Position numbers and translations under genes: made by a program | Notes under the pieces: model-generated | What the model was told of the DNA's origin: nothing | Databases searched by the model: none | Seen by the model: the letters and a program-made list of their open reading frames with translations, nothing else | Assembly (NCBI GenBank): GCA_041862635.1 | Contig: JBGVTO010000323.1 | Span: forward strand, 1-24,537 | DNA length: 24,537 nt | Direction: 5' to 3' | DNA from: NIOZ-UU13 sp041862635 | GTDB lineage: Bacteria > Planctomycetota > Phycisphaerae > Sedimentisphaerales > Anaerobacaceae | In this document: piece after piece, positions 1-7,259 of the stretch | How the letters are laid out: each line of letters starts with the position of its first letter | Position numbering within the stretch: position 1 is the stretch's first letter

Positions 1-177
1 GAGACGATAGTTGAGCAGGTACTTGCTGAAAATCCAAAGGCGGTTGAGGACGTAACCGGTGGCGGTAAAAAAAGCAAGAAAGCCAGGGGCTTTTTGTTGG
101 GCCAGGTTATGCAGAAAACAAAAGGCCGGGCAAATCCGAAAGTTGTTTCCGAGATCCTCGCCAGGAAACTCGGTTGA
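1..177 (+). CDS. gatB: Aspartyl/glutamyl-tRNA amidotransferase subunit B, C-terminal end (partial)
   Basis: The first 58 codons of the window are open in frame 1 and end at TGA 175-177; the 5' part lies outside the window. GatB is the subunit of GatCAB that binds and activates misacylated Glu-tRNA(Gln)/Asp-tRNA(Asn). What is visible is the end of the helical tail domain. It has a lysine-rich linker, then the family's closing motif (FLLGQVMQKTKGRANPKVV), and finishes at ARKLG. This pattern, a GQVM-x-x-T-x-G-x-ANP-x-VV block followed by a few residues, is characteristic of GatB C-termini. The frame has no ATG of its own and is too short for a standard ORF search. The cupin gene begins 30 bases downstream on the same strand. 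Confidence 0.88.
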   Translation, partial: ETIVEQVLAENPKAVEDVTGGGKKSKKARGFLLGQVMQKTKGRANPKVVSEILARKLG

Positions 178-207
178 GAACTTATGATAGATAAGCGGAG
201 ATAGAAC

Positions 208-552
208 ATGAAAATAGAAAAAAGCAGCAATGTTAGTAAATGTGCAGTAGAGGTCGAGGGTGCAAAAGATGTCCAGATAAGATGGCTTATTTCCAAGGCC
301 GATGGAGCGGAGAATTTTGCAATGAGGATGTTTGAATTACAGCCTGGCGGACTTACTCCTTTGCATACTCATCCTCATGAACATGAGGTCTTTGTTATTG
401 AAGGACAGGGTTTATTCATCTACGAAGGACAGGAGTACGAGTTTGGCCCTGAATACGTTATTTTTGTACCCGGCGGCAAAGAGCACCAGTTCAGGAATAC
501 CGGCAATTCCGTTTTAAGAATACTTTGCCTTATTCCCGCAGCGGCAGTATAA
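208..552 (+). CDS. Small single-domain cupin protein
   Basis: A 114-residue protein that is essentially one cupin beta-barrel. Motif 1 is complete: G47, H53, H55 and E60 in the pattern G-x5-H-x-H-x4-E. Motif 2 is also complete: P88-x-G90-x2-H93-x3-N97. H53, H55, E60 and H93 would bind one divalent metal ion in the barrel. No signal peptide or extra domain is seen, so it is probably cytoplasmic. A purine-rich AGCGGAGAT lies just upstream of ATG 208. It follows gatB after 30 bases and may be read through from it. Small cupins act as isomerases, dioxygenases, sugar-phosphate enzymes or binding proteins, and the sequence does not tell which. The family call is secure and the substrate unknown. 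Confidence 0.85.
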   Translation: MKIEKSSNVSKCAVEVEGAKDVQIRWLISKADGAENFAMRMFELQPGGLTPLHTHPHEHEVFVIEGQGLFIYEGQEYEFGPEYVIFVPGGKEHQFRNTGNSVLRILCLIPAAAV

Positions 553-719
553 GACATAGGTGCTAATCTTGATGTGTTAACGCTCTTAAAGTGCAGCGCA
601 AAAAGCCACAACTTTTTTATGACAACAAATTATTTTATACGGATATTACTCAAAGTAGAGCCCTTGCGGTTATATAGTGGTTTACTGTTAGGTGCACTTT
701 ATTTTTATGATTAGTATTT

Positions 720-724
720 GGAGG
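720..724 (+). promoter_or_regulatory. Shine-Dalgarno GGAGG that sets the start of the ThuA-like gene
   Basis: GGAGG lies nine bases before ATG 734. In-frame ATGs at 692 and 707 lie upstream of or too close to this site, so the twin-arginine protein most likely starts at 734. Confidence 0.7.
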
Positions 725-733
725 TTTAAGAGA

Positions 734-1636
734 ATGATTGGTGATTTATCACGAAGAAATTTTATTAAGGTTCTGGGGGCTGCCGGACTTACTTCAGGCT
801 TGGCCTCGGCTGTGGGCCGGGCTGCCAGGGCAAAAGCGCCTCACATAGTGTTCGTTACAGGCGACGACGAATATCGCTCCGAAATTACAATGCCGTTTAT
901 AGCGCAGTTGCTCGGGCGCAAAAGGCAATTCAAATGCACGGTGCTCTACGCCGTTAATTCCGAAACCGGCCGGCGCGACCCGAAGTATCAGAAAAACATC
1001 GAGGGACTGAAGGTACTGAGAACAGCGGACCTGGCGGTGTTCTTCATGCGCTTTCGAGCACTGCCCGACGAGCAGCTGAAGCTGATTCTCGACTATGTCA
1101 ATTCCGGCAAACCAATTGTCGGCCTGCGCACCAGTACACATGCTTTTCGCTATCCTGAAGGGCATAAGAACGCAAAGTACAACGATGGTTTCGGAAGCGA
1201 GGTCTTCGGGCAAAAATGGATTACACACCACGGGCACAAATCCAGCACTCAGGTTTCTATCATTCCCACGATGGCAAAGCACCCCATTCTGAAAGGGATA
1301 TACGGTTCGTTTCCCTGCAGCTCCTGGCTGTACCACGTGACGCCGCTGGTTGGCGATTGTACGCCGTTATTGATGGGCAAGGCCATAAATTCAGACAAGA
1401 CTGAAAACCAAGATGAATACCCGCTTACTCAACCCGTGGCCTGGATCAAAACCTACAAGGGCGCCCGCGTGTTCTTTACAACGTTAGGCCATCCGAAAGA
1501 TTTTGAGGAATATTCAGTACGCCGTCTGCTTATGAACGGTATTTATTGGGCACTGAGTATGGAGGTACCTCAGGGTGGCGCCCTTGCCGAACCAAGGGGC
1601 GAGCTGGCGGGCTGGGAGGCCCCAAACACTCATTGA
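734..1636 (+). CDS. ThuA-like domain protein with a Tat signal peptide
   Basis: A 300-residue protein from ATG 734. The N-terminus has a twin-arginine motif (SRRNFIK) followed by an Ala/Gly/Leu-rich stretch ending near ARAKA, so export in folded form by the Tat system is expected. The mature part begins with a beta-strand and the block FVTGDDEYRSE. A later segment, GLRTSTHAF, resembles the ThuA family, a class I glutamine-amidotransferase-like fold often tied to sugar use in Planctomycetota. The exact reaction is unknown; ThuA proteins are linked to trehalose or other glycoside catabolism in rhizobia. The sulfatase gene starts 16 bases after the stop, so the two are almost surely co-transcribed and serve one exported glycan-degrading pathway. 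The family call is good; the substrate is inferred only from the neighbour. Confidence 0.8.
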   Translation: MIGDLSRRNFIKVLGAAGLTSGLASAVGRAARAKAPHIVFVTGDDEYRSEITMPFIAQLLGRKRQFKCTVLYAVNSETGRRDPKYQKNIEGLKVLRTADLAVFFMRFRALPDEQLKLILDYVNSGKPIVGLRTSTHAFRYPEGHKNAKYNDGFGSEVFGQKWITHHGHKSSTQVSIIPTMAKHPILKGIYGSFPCSSWLYHVTPLVGDCTPLLMGKAINSDKTENQDEYPLTQPVAWIKTYKGARVFFTTLGHPKDFEEYSVRRLLMNGIYWALSMEVPQGGALAEPRGELAGWEAPNTH

Positions 1637-1652
1637 GTTTGAAGAGGCTATT

Positions 1653-3134
1653 ATGAACCGTCGTGATTTTTTGAAGAGTTGTGCTGCGGCAGCGAAAGGA
1701 TTTGCGCTGTCGAATTGCGCTTTTGCAGCGGCCGGCTGTGTGTCCTCCGGCAGCTCTGCACAAGGCCGTATCGACAAAAAACGCCCGAACATTGTTTTCA
1801 TTTACATCGATGACATGGGCTGGCGGGACGTCGGCTTTATGGGCAGCCGGTATTACGAGACCCCGAATATTGACTGGCTCGCCAGCCAGGGAATGGTCTT
1901 TACAAATGCTTATGCTAATGCCCCTAACTGCGCTCCGTCACGGGCCTGCCTGCTATCAGGCCAATATAGCCCCAGGCATGGTGTATATACTGTTGGCACT
2001 TCAAGTCGAGGCCCCTCTAAGTTAAGGAAACTTATCCCGATAGAAAATACTACAGTCCTCTATTCAAAGATTATAACCATTGCTGAAGCCATCAAGCCCG
2101 CCGGTTACGTCAGTGCCAGTATTGGTAAGTGGCATCTTGGTAATGACCCGCAGTTCGGTCCCATAGGCCAGGGCTTTGACGTCAATATCGGCGGCTACAG
2201 CGCAGGCCATCCCGTAAAGGGCTATTTTGTCCCCTACAACAATCCCGAGCTTCCCGATGGCCCGCCGGGCGAATACCTCACCGATAGGCTCACAGATGAG
2301 GCATTGAATTTCATCCAGACCAACAAGGATAAACCCTTCTTTCTATACCTGCCGCATTATGCCGTTCACACGCCCCTGCACGCCAAACAGGAGCTAATCA
2401 ATAAGTATAAGAATAAAGCGGGCTCTAACGGACAAAACAACCCGAAATACGCCGCTATGATTGAGAGCACCGACCAGGGCGTTGGGCGTATCATGGACAA
2501 GCTCGATGAGCTGGGCCTTACTGACAACACCGTTGTTTTCTTCTTTTCCGACAACGGCGGCGTTAAAGGCATAACTTCAAACCAGCCCCTCCGCGGCGGC
2601 AAGGGTATGCTCTACGAGGGCGGAATTCGTGAGCCTATGTTCGTTCGCTGGCCCGGAAGGACAGCACCTAACAGCACCTGCGATGTACCGGTCATCGGGG
2701 TCGACTTCTATCCGACTATTCTGGAAATAGCCGGTGCCCAAAAACCCGAAGGCCATATTCTTGACGGCCAAAGCATTGTTGACCTGTTCAATAAAGAAAA
2801 TTCTGCATTCGATATTCAATATTCTAAATTAAAGAAACGCGCTCTCTTCTGGCATTTCCCCGCTTACCTCCAGGGAAAAGCCGAAGGTGCAAGGGACCCT
2901 CATTTCAGGACACGCCCCGGCGCGGCGGTGAGAACTGGCAACTGGAAGCTCATCGAGTATTTCGAGGATGGCGCCCTGGAGCTTTACAATCTAAAGAATG
3001 ATATATCTGAGCAGAACAACCTCGCCGAGATAATGCCGAAAAAAACCAAAGAGCTCTATGAATTAATGCTTACCTGGCGCAAAAAAGTAAATGCGCCGGT
3101 CCCCACAAAGCTCAATCCTGATTATAACCCATAG
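1653..3134 (+). CDS. Exported type I sulfatase (formylglycine-dependent)
   Basis: A 493-residue sulfatase of the alkaline-phosphatase superfamily. ATG 1653 is preferred over an upstream in-frame ATG at 1575 because it gives a clean Tat signal (NRRDFLK) and does not overlap the ThuA-like gene; GAAGAGG at 1641-1647 may serve as ribosome-binding site. The signal region ends in AFAAAGC, so C29 could be a lipobox cysteine and the protein a Tat lipoprotein. Catalytic features: metal-binding D53-D54 in YIDDMGW; C93 in the C-x-P-S-R core (CAPSR), which is converted to formylglycine; the GKWHLG motif; and FFSDNGG for the second metal-binding Asp/Asn. Length is normal. It hydrolyses sulfate esters, probably from a polysaccharide outside the cytoplasm; specificity cannot be read. 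A maturase for C93 must be encoded elsewhere. Confidence 0.92.
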   Translation: MNRRDFLKSCAAAAKGFALSNCAFAAAGCVSSGSSAQGRIDKKRPNIVFIYIDDMGWRDVGFMGSRYYETPNIDWLASQGMVFTNAYANAPNCAPSRACLLSGQYSPRHGVYTVGTSSRGPSKLRKLIPIENTTVLYSKIITIAEAIKPAGYVSASIGKWHLGNDPQFGPIGQGFDVNIGGYSAGHPVKGYFVPYNNPELPDGPPGEYLTDRLTDEALNFIQTNKDKPFFLYLPHYAVHTPLHAKQELINKYKNKAGSNGQNNPKYAAMIESTDQGVGRIMDKLDELGLTDNTVVFFFSDNGGVKGITSNQPLRGGKGMLYEGGIREPMFVRWPGRTAPNSTCDVPVIGVDFYPTILEIAGAQKPEGHILDGQSIVDLFNKENSAFDIQYSKLKKRALFWHFPAYLQGKAEGARDPHFRTRPGAAVRTGNWKLIEYFEDGALELYNLKNDISEQNNLAEIMPKKTKELYELMLTWRKKVNAPVPTKLNPDYNP

Positions 3135-3161
3135 CCCAGTATCGAAAAAAACAAGGCGATT

Positions 3162-3197
3162 GGGTGGCAGCCTCAAAGCCGAAGGCTTTGGGGATGG
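3162..3197 (+). repeat. Hairpin repeat family, copy A
   Basis: Starts GGGTGGCAGCCTCAA and ends TTGGGGATGG. Inside, CCTCAAAGCC pairs with GGCTTTGGGG across a GAA loop, ten pairs with one G-T. It shares both outer halves with copy B (3213-3243, opposite strand) and copy C (16163-16213), while the inner stem differs in sequence yet stays paired. It sits 27 bases after the sulfatase stop. Confidence 0.75.
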
Positions 3198-3212
3198 TGA
3201 ATGTAGGGAAAG

Positions 3213-3243
3213 CCATCCCCAAGCTGCGCTTGAGGCTGCCACA
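3213..3243 (-). repeat. Hairpin repeat family, copy B, inverted relative to copy A
   Basis: Read on the minus strand it gives TGTGGCAGCCTCAAGC, then GCA, then GCTTGGGGATGG, again with CCTCAAGC pairing to GCTTGGGG. Together with copy A it forms a large inverted repeat between the convergent sulfatase and plsY genes, so it could act as a bidirectional transcription end. There is no U-tract next to it, so a Rho-independent role is not shown. Confidence 0.75.
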
Positions 3244-3283
3244 CATCGAAAAACCTATCAAATCGAAATGAAAACTGTAAGGT

Positions 3284-3955
3284 TTAAGAGCTTTTCGCTT
3301 TCAAGATTTTGCTTTCCGTCCCCGCGAGCAGTCTTTTTATATTTTCGCGGTGCCGGACAATGACCATCAGTGGTATTGCCGTCGCAGCGATAAGCAATGG
3401 CCATAGACTGACGAAATCCCAGCCAGGTGTTAAGATTATCGCCAAAATCAAAACGAGTGGAAAAGTAACAGAAGCGGCGATAGATGCTAAGGAGACATAC
3501 CGCCATATCAAAACGACCACAATCCATATTGCAATTGCAAAAAAGGCACAGATTGTATAATAAGGCCAAAGACCCAGCGCAACGCCGAGGCTGGTTGCAA
3601 CGCCTTTACCACCTTTGAATTTCACATATATCGGAAAGATATGACCCAAGATAGCCCCGCAGCCTATCGCCAGCCATAACCACAGCAGAATAACCTTTTC
3701 GGTCTGTGATTGAGTGGATAGCGGTCTTGTGAAAGATAACATTGCAAGCATTGGGACCATACCTTTAAGCACATCTAACACAAAGCAAAGATAGGCCCAT
3801 TTCCTGCCGAGCGCCCGTGATACGTTGGTTGCGCCGATATTACCTGATCCTATCGAGCGCAGGTCTTTGCCATGTGCTTTGGCGATGAGCAGTCCGAACG
3901 GTATCGAGCCGAGCAAATACGCTCCAATAATAGCAGGTACAAAAATTATATACAT
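3284..3955 (-). CDS. plsY: Glycerol-3-phosphate acyltransferase PlsY
   Basis: A 223-residue, very hydrophobic multi-spanning inner-membrane protein. It carries the PlsY signatures in order: GSIPFG near residue 17, GSGNIGATNV near residue 37, and GHIFPIYVKFKGGKGVAT in the middle. The conserved IVRHRENIKRLLAGTE block is at the C-terminus. PlsY transfers an acyl group from acyl-phosphate to glycerol-3-phosphate, the first acylation step of phospholipid synthesis; acyl-phosphate is made by PlsX, which is not in this window. Its ATG overlaps the stop of the upstream glycosyltransferase by one base (TAATG), which suggests translational coupling. It is the last gene of the seven-gene envelope operon and faces the sulfatase gene tail to tail. 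Confidence 0.95.
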   Translation of the reverse strand: MYIIFVPAIIGAYLLGSIPFGLLIAKAHGKDLRSIGSGNIGATNVSRALGRKWAYLCFVLDVLKGMVPMLAMLSFTRPLSTQSQTEKVILLWLWLAIGCGAILGHIFPIYVKFKGGKGVATSLGVALGLWPYYTICAFFAIAIWIVVVLIWRYVSLASIAASVTFPLVLILAIILTPGWDFVSLWPLLIAATAIPLMVIVRHRENIKRLLAGTESKILKAKSS

Positions 3956-5142
3956 TATTTTCGACCTTTCCTTTGCAATATGGATTCATAAACATTTACC
4001 AGTTGTTTAGCAGCTCGGCGGATTGAGATTTCTTCTTCTATGTTGTCTTCAGCTATCGCTTGTGATGCTTTTTGGATATTGTTTGTATCTGTGAAATAGA
4101 CGATAGCTTCGGCCAATGCTGATATATCTTCGGGCTTATCGATTACTTTACCGTGTCGGTCATTCACGAACAAATCCGTTGCGCCGTTGAATCTCGTGGT
4201 TATCACCGGCTTGCCCGCTGCTAATGCTTCGAGGATATATCTGCTCGATGGGTCATAAAAAGTAGGCAGAATCGCTACATCAGTTACTGACAGTGCGTCT
4301 TGAATGTGCCCAATGTGCCCTAAGAAAACAACTCTTTTGGAAATATTAAGTCTTTTCGCAATATGGTGATATTTGTGTATTTTGCCGTTACCGGCAACGA
4401 TTAAGTAACTTTTGCGTTCCGTATCGTAGCGTGCCGCTGCCGCCATTGCTTTTAGTAAAACTGCCAGTCCCTTTAATCTGAAATTGTTTGCTGCGAACAA
4501 GAAAAGGGCAGGGTTGTCTGCTTCTTTGAGACCCAGTTCAGCTAATATTTGCGTCCGGAGTCTGTCGGCCTGGCCTACGTCGATTTGCTTGTCTGTTTTT
4601 ACTCCGTTAGGTATGACCACTATCCGCTGCGCATTGGTGCCGTAGTGTTGTTTGAACTGCTCAGCGACGTAATCCGAAAGCGCAGCGATTACCGGCCCAT
4701 TCGGCTGCCGAGCGAGCTTACGCTCAGCCTGCAGAAGTATTGTCCGGCGAAAATTAGTAAAAGCCGTAAGTCTCTTATAAGATTCGAGCAGCTTGTTTTG
4801 ATAGCTGGCCGCGTGACGCAAAATAGATTCGGCATATGTGCCACCGCGCGGTTGATAGATGTCGGCAAAGTCGAAAGGTAAGATGCTGTGAATTAGACAA
4901 TATTGATTTTCTGATAAATGTTTCTTTAATGCTTCCGCGAAGGTAAAGTAATCAGTGCGCTTACCGGGTTTGTCCTGGCATAGGATGTGAATATTTTTAG
5001 CGTCTGTCTGGCCTTTTGCGGCGAGTATGTGCACTTCAAAATTCAGTGCAAACAGCGCAGCGCTCAGCTCGAAAACAGAGCGTTCCGCTCCACCGAGTGT
5101 TATATTTGCCCTTTCTATAATAATTGCGACCTTTTTGTTCAT
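3955..5142 (-). CDS. GT4-family glycosyltransferase, WaaG-like
   Basis: A 395-residue GT-B glycosyltransferase. The N-terminal half has GGAERSVFELSAAL after the first beta-strand, typical of GT4 enzymes such as WaaG and PimB. The C-terminal half has VIPNGV, then LFAANNFRLKGL, then YDPSSRYILEALAAGKPVI, the donor-nucleotide loop with the family's conserved Glu (LEAL), and finally NGATDLF. No membrane segment is seen; such enzymes work on the inner face of the cytoplasmic membrane. Its place after the heptose genes and the heptosyltransferase points to adding a sugar to the lipopolysaccharide core. The donor (UDP-hexose in WaaG) cannot be read from the sequence. No clear Shine-Dalgarno precedes ATG 5142. 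The upstream gene ends 24 bases before it. Confidence 0.85.
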   Translation of the reverse strand: MNKKVAIIIERANITLGGAERSVFELSAALFALNFEVHILAAKGQTDAKNIHILCQDKPGKRTDYFTFAEALKKHLSENQYCLIHSILPFDFADIYQPRGGTYAESILRHAASYQNKLLESYKRLTAFTNFRRTILLQAERKLARQPNGPVIAALSDYVAEQFKQHYGTNAQRIVVIPNGVKTDKQIDVGQADRLRTQILAELGLKEADNPALFLFAANNFRLKGLAVLLKAMAAAARYDTERKSYLIVAGNGKIHKYHHIAKRLNISKRVVFLGHIGHIQDALSVTDVAILPTFYDPSSRYILEALAAGKPVITTRFNGATDLFVNDRHGKVIDKPEDISALAEAIVYFTDTNNIQKASQAIAEDNIEEEISIRRAAKQLVNVYESILQRKGRK

Positions 5143-5166
5143 CGCAGAATTATAAATCCAATCTTC

Positions 5167-7119
5167 TCAGTTTGCAAAGGGGACGGCTCTGCCGTGCTTT
5201 ATGTCGTGCCGTGCCATCCGCTCTGCTTTGTTTATTACTTTACGAATAAATATTTTGTCCTTTTTTGTGAGCTTGCTTTGGCCGGCATAGGCCATATAAA
5301 AACGCAGCCGGTCGGTCTTCGAGAAATGCTTGGCCGGGGCCGAATAATAGACTTGTGCAATATCTTTTATCTGAAATCGCCGGCGCAGGACGATTGGTTT
5401 GAAAACGCGTGCTAAGTCAATTAGATAAAATTCACCGTTGTCACTATAGAATGTGTGCGAAAGGTAAAGGTCTCGATGGCGATAATTTGTCTCGTGAAAT
5501 TTTCTTATAAAGGCTGCCGATTGAACGATAAAATTTCTTCGCAGTTTCAGGTTTTCAACTGTGGTCGGGCTGTGGAAACAGTCGGGCAATTTGCGTTCTA
5601 AGGATTCGGCATCCGGAATTTTTTCAGTGATTATAAAGCTTCTTTTCTCAAATAAGGTGCTCCATTGTTCGCCGTAAGATATAACTTTTGGTGTATTTAT
5701 GCCTGCTGTTGTTAGTTTATTTGCCGCCTCTAATTCACAGAGAGCGCAGCTTCTTCGGTTGTGCTGTGAGAGCCAGCTCCTAAGCTGGACTAAGACCGGC
5801 GGCCGGTCATAGCGTTTCATAAATACTGCAGTTGATGATGGCAACTGTGGCGAATTTATTTCAAATTGCAGGCGAGAGCGGAACTGTGCAAGATTGATTT
5901 TGGTTAGATTCTTCACTGCATCGAAAGAAAAGACCTCCTCGATGGAAGTTAAGCCTGATTTACTGAACGCTGTTTTATAATCGCTGTCTATGAAAAACGA
6001 TTTTGATGTTTCTATAAATTCTTGCTGGCTTAAGATAGTTGCCCGTTCGCACTTGTTTTCAAGTAACTCTTTTGCAGCCTTACAAACCATCTCCACAGTG
6101 ATTTTCTGCATACACGGATGTTCGCTCTTTTTACATATCGGTTTGTCACAGGGTGAACAGGGGACATTACCGATTATTTGAATCTCATTTTTGTAATCTG
6201 TCTTTGTCCGGGCCGGGTTGTTCGGACCGAAAAGCGTGATTAGCTTACGCTTAAAAGCTATAGCTATATGTCGTGGGCCTGTATCGTTGCTTATTACCAA
6301 ATCCGCGATTGAAAATAGTGCTTTTAATTCGCCGAGGCTTATCGGTGTTTCCGCTAAGTTGATAAGTTGGTGCTTGCTTGAGGTGCAGGTTTCTTTGGCG
6401 ATTTGTTTCTCAAGCCTCTCAGGCCCAACGGATATAACAACCGTTGCGTTGTAGTTGGTAATCAGCCAATCTGCCGTTTGTGCGAACCTGACACTGTCCC
6501 AGCACTTGCTCGGCCCATAAGCCCCACCCGGTACAATAATGACAAGTGGGCTATCCGGACTTAAGACTTGTGGCAATTTAACACAAAGCTGCTGTTTATC
6601 TTGCTTGTAGATATTCAGCTCAAGGTCTCTGTCGGGCCTCTCGCAGCCTAACCAAGATGCAATCGCAAGGTAGCTGTCAATCGCGGAAACAGGTTTGAAT
6701 TCGCCCCCGCTGCTTCGTTTTAGCCAAGCAAAACGGCGGGGGGGCAGTTTCGGTGGATAAAGCTTGTCGGTCAGCAAAAAACCACGTCCTTCGCGAGCAT
6801 AGCCAATGCGTGATGGTATCCCTGCTAAAAAGACCGCTAATGCCGAAACAAAGGAGTTCTTGAAAAGGATTGCATGTGTGAATTTATTTTTTTTGAGTTC
6901 TTGTGCAACTGAAAAAGGATTCTTCTGTTTTTGGTCTAGCCATTTGTCGTTAAAGCTGCATGGCGATAAAACACTGCGGACCACAGTGTTGGCAAAAAAC
7001 GTGATATTACAGGATTTGAAATGTTTGCGAATGGCCCGCAAGGCCGGCGTGCAAAGTATAGCATCACCCATAGGCGAAGGAAGCCAGACCAGAATCTTGT
7101 ACCTCGTATCTCGCATCAT
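5167..7119 (-). CDS. Fused GT9 heptosyltransferase and WaaP-like lipopolysaccharide kinase
   Basis: A 650-residue protein with two enzyme parts. Residues 1-355 form a GT9 heptosyltransferase: ILVWLPSPMGDAILCTPALR at the start, VIIVPGGAYGPSKCW near 193-207, and SNDTGPRHIA at 277-286. A cysteine cluster (C321, C324, C329, C336) then follows. After a linker, residues 430-650 match the Kdo/WaaP-type kinase fold: catalytic HRD at 548-550 in YRHRDLYLSH, and the metal-binding DLA at 568-570 in YLIDLARV. The likely role is to add heptose to the inner core and phosphorylate it. These two activities are separate proteins (WaaC/F and WaaP) in enterobacteria. No frameshift is seen, so the fusion looks genuine. 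No good Shine-Dalgarno precedes ATG 7119; the second Met is an equal candidate. Confidence 0.88.
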   Translation of the reverse strand: MMRDTRYKILVWLPSPMGDAILCTPALRAIRKHFKSCNITFFANTVVRSVLSPCSFNDKWLDQKQKNPFSVAQELKKNKFTHAILFKNSFVSALAVFLAGIPSRIGYAREGRGFLLTDKLYPPKLPPRRFAWLKRSSGGEFKPVSAIDSYLAIASWLGCERPDRDLELNIYKQDKQQLCVKLPQVLSPDSPLVIIVPGGAYGPSKCWDSVRFAQTADWLITNYNATVVISVGPERLEKQIAKETCTSSKHQLINLAETPISLGELKALFSIADLVISNDTGPRHIAIAFKRKLITLFGPNNPARTKTDYKNEIQIIGNVPCSPCDKPICKKSEHPCMQKITVEMVCKAAKELLENKCERATILSQQEFIETSKSFFIDSDYKTAFSKSGLTSIEEVFSFDAVKNLTKINLAQFRSRLQFEINSPQLPSSTAVFMKRYDRPPVLVQLRSWLSQHNRRSCALCELEAANKLTTAGINTPKVISYGEQWSTLFEKRSFIITEKIPDAESLERKLPDCFHSPTTVENLKLRRNFIVQSAAFIRKFHETNYRHRDLYLSHTFYSDNGEFYLIDLARVFKPIVLRRRFQIKDIAQVYYSAPAKHFSKTDRLRFYMAYAGQSKLTKKDKIFIRKVINKAERMARHDIKHGRAVPFAN

Positions 7120-7133
7120 TCAAAACCTAAAGT

Positions 7134-7257
7134 CAGGTTATCAGGGGACCAGGTTATCAGGTAGTGGGTATCAGGTTATCAGGACACCTGGTTGGTTCTT
7201 TCTGATGTTCTGATAGCCTGATATCCTCCACCCTGATTTCCTGATGACCTGATATCC
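7134..7257. repeat. Array of CAGGTTATCAG units with inverted CCTGAT units, in an intra-operon spacer
   Basis: Three exact copies of CAGGTTATCAG start at 7134, 7150 and 7172. They are followed by opposite-orientation units such as CTGATAGCCTG (7210-7220), CTGATTTCCTG and two CCTGATATCC. Copy 7172-7182 pairs with 7210-7220 over all 11 positions, counting one G-U, so the spacer can fold into a stem in RNA. It fills nearly the whole gap between the gmhB-like gene and the fused heptosyltransferase gene. Related units occur at 19205-19296. Confidence 0.8.
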
Positions 7258-7259
7258 TT

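Noticed and set aside
794..1336. 180-codon minus-strand frame
   Set aside because: It is antisense to the ThuA-like gene, which has Tat and family motifs; the minus frame has no recognisable motif.
7134..7257. Possible CRISPR array
   Set aside because: Units are 10-11 bases, spacings vary from 5 to 22 bases and the second half is inverted; no cas gene is near.
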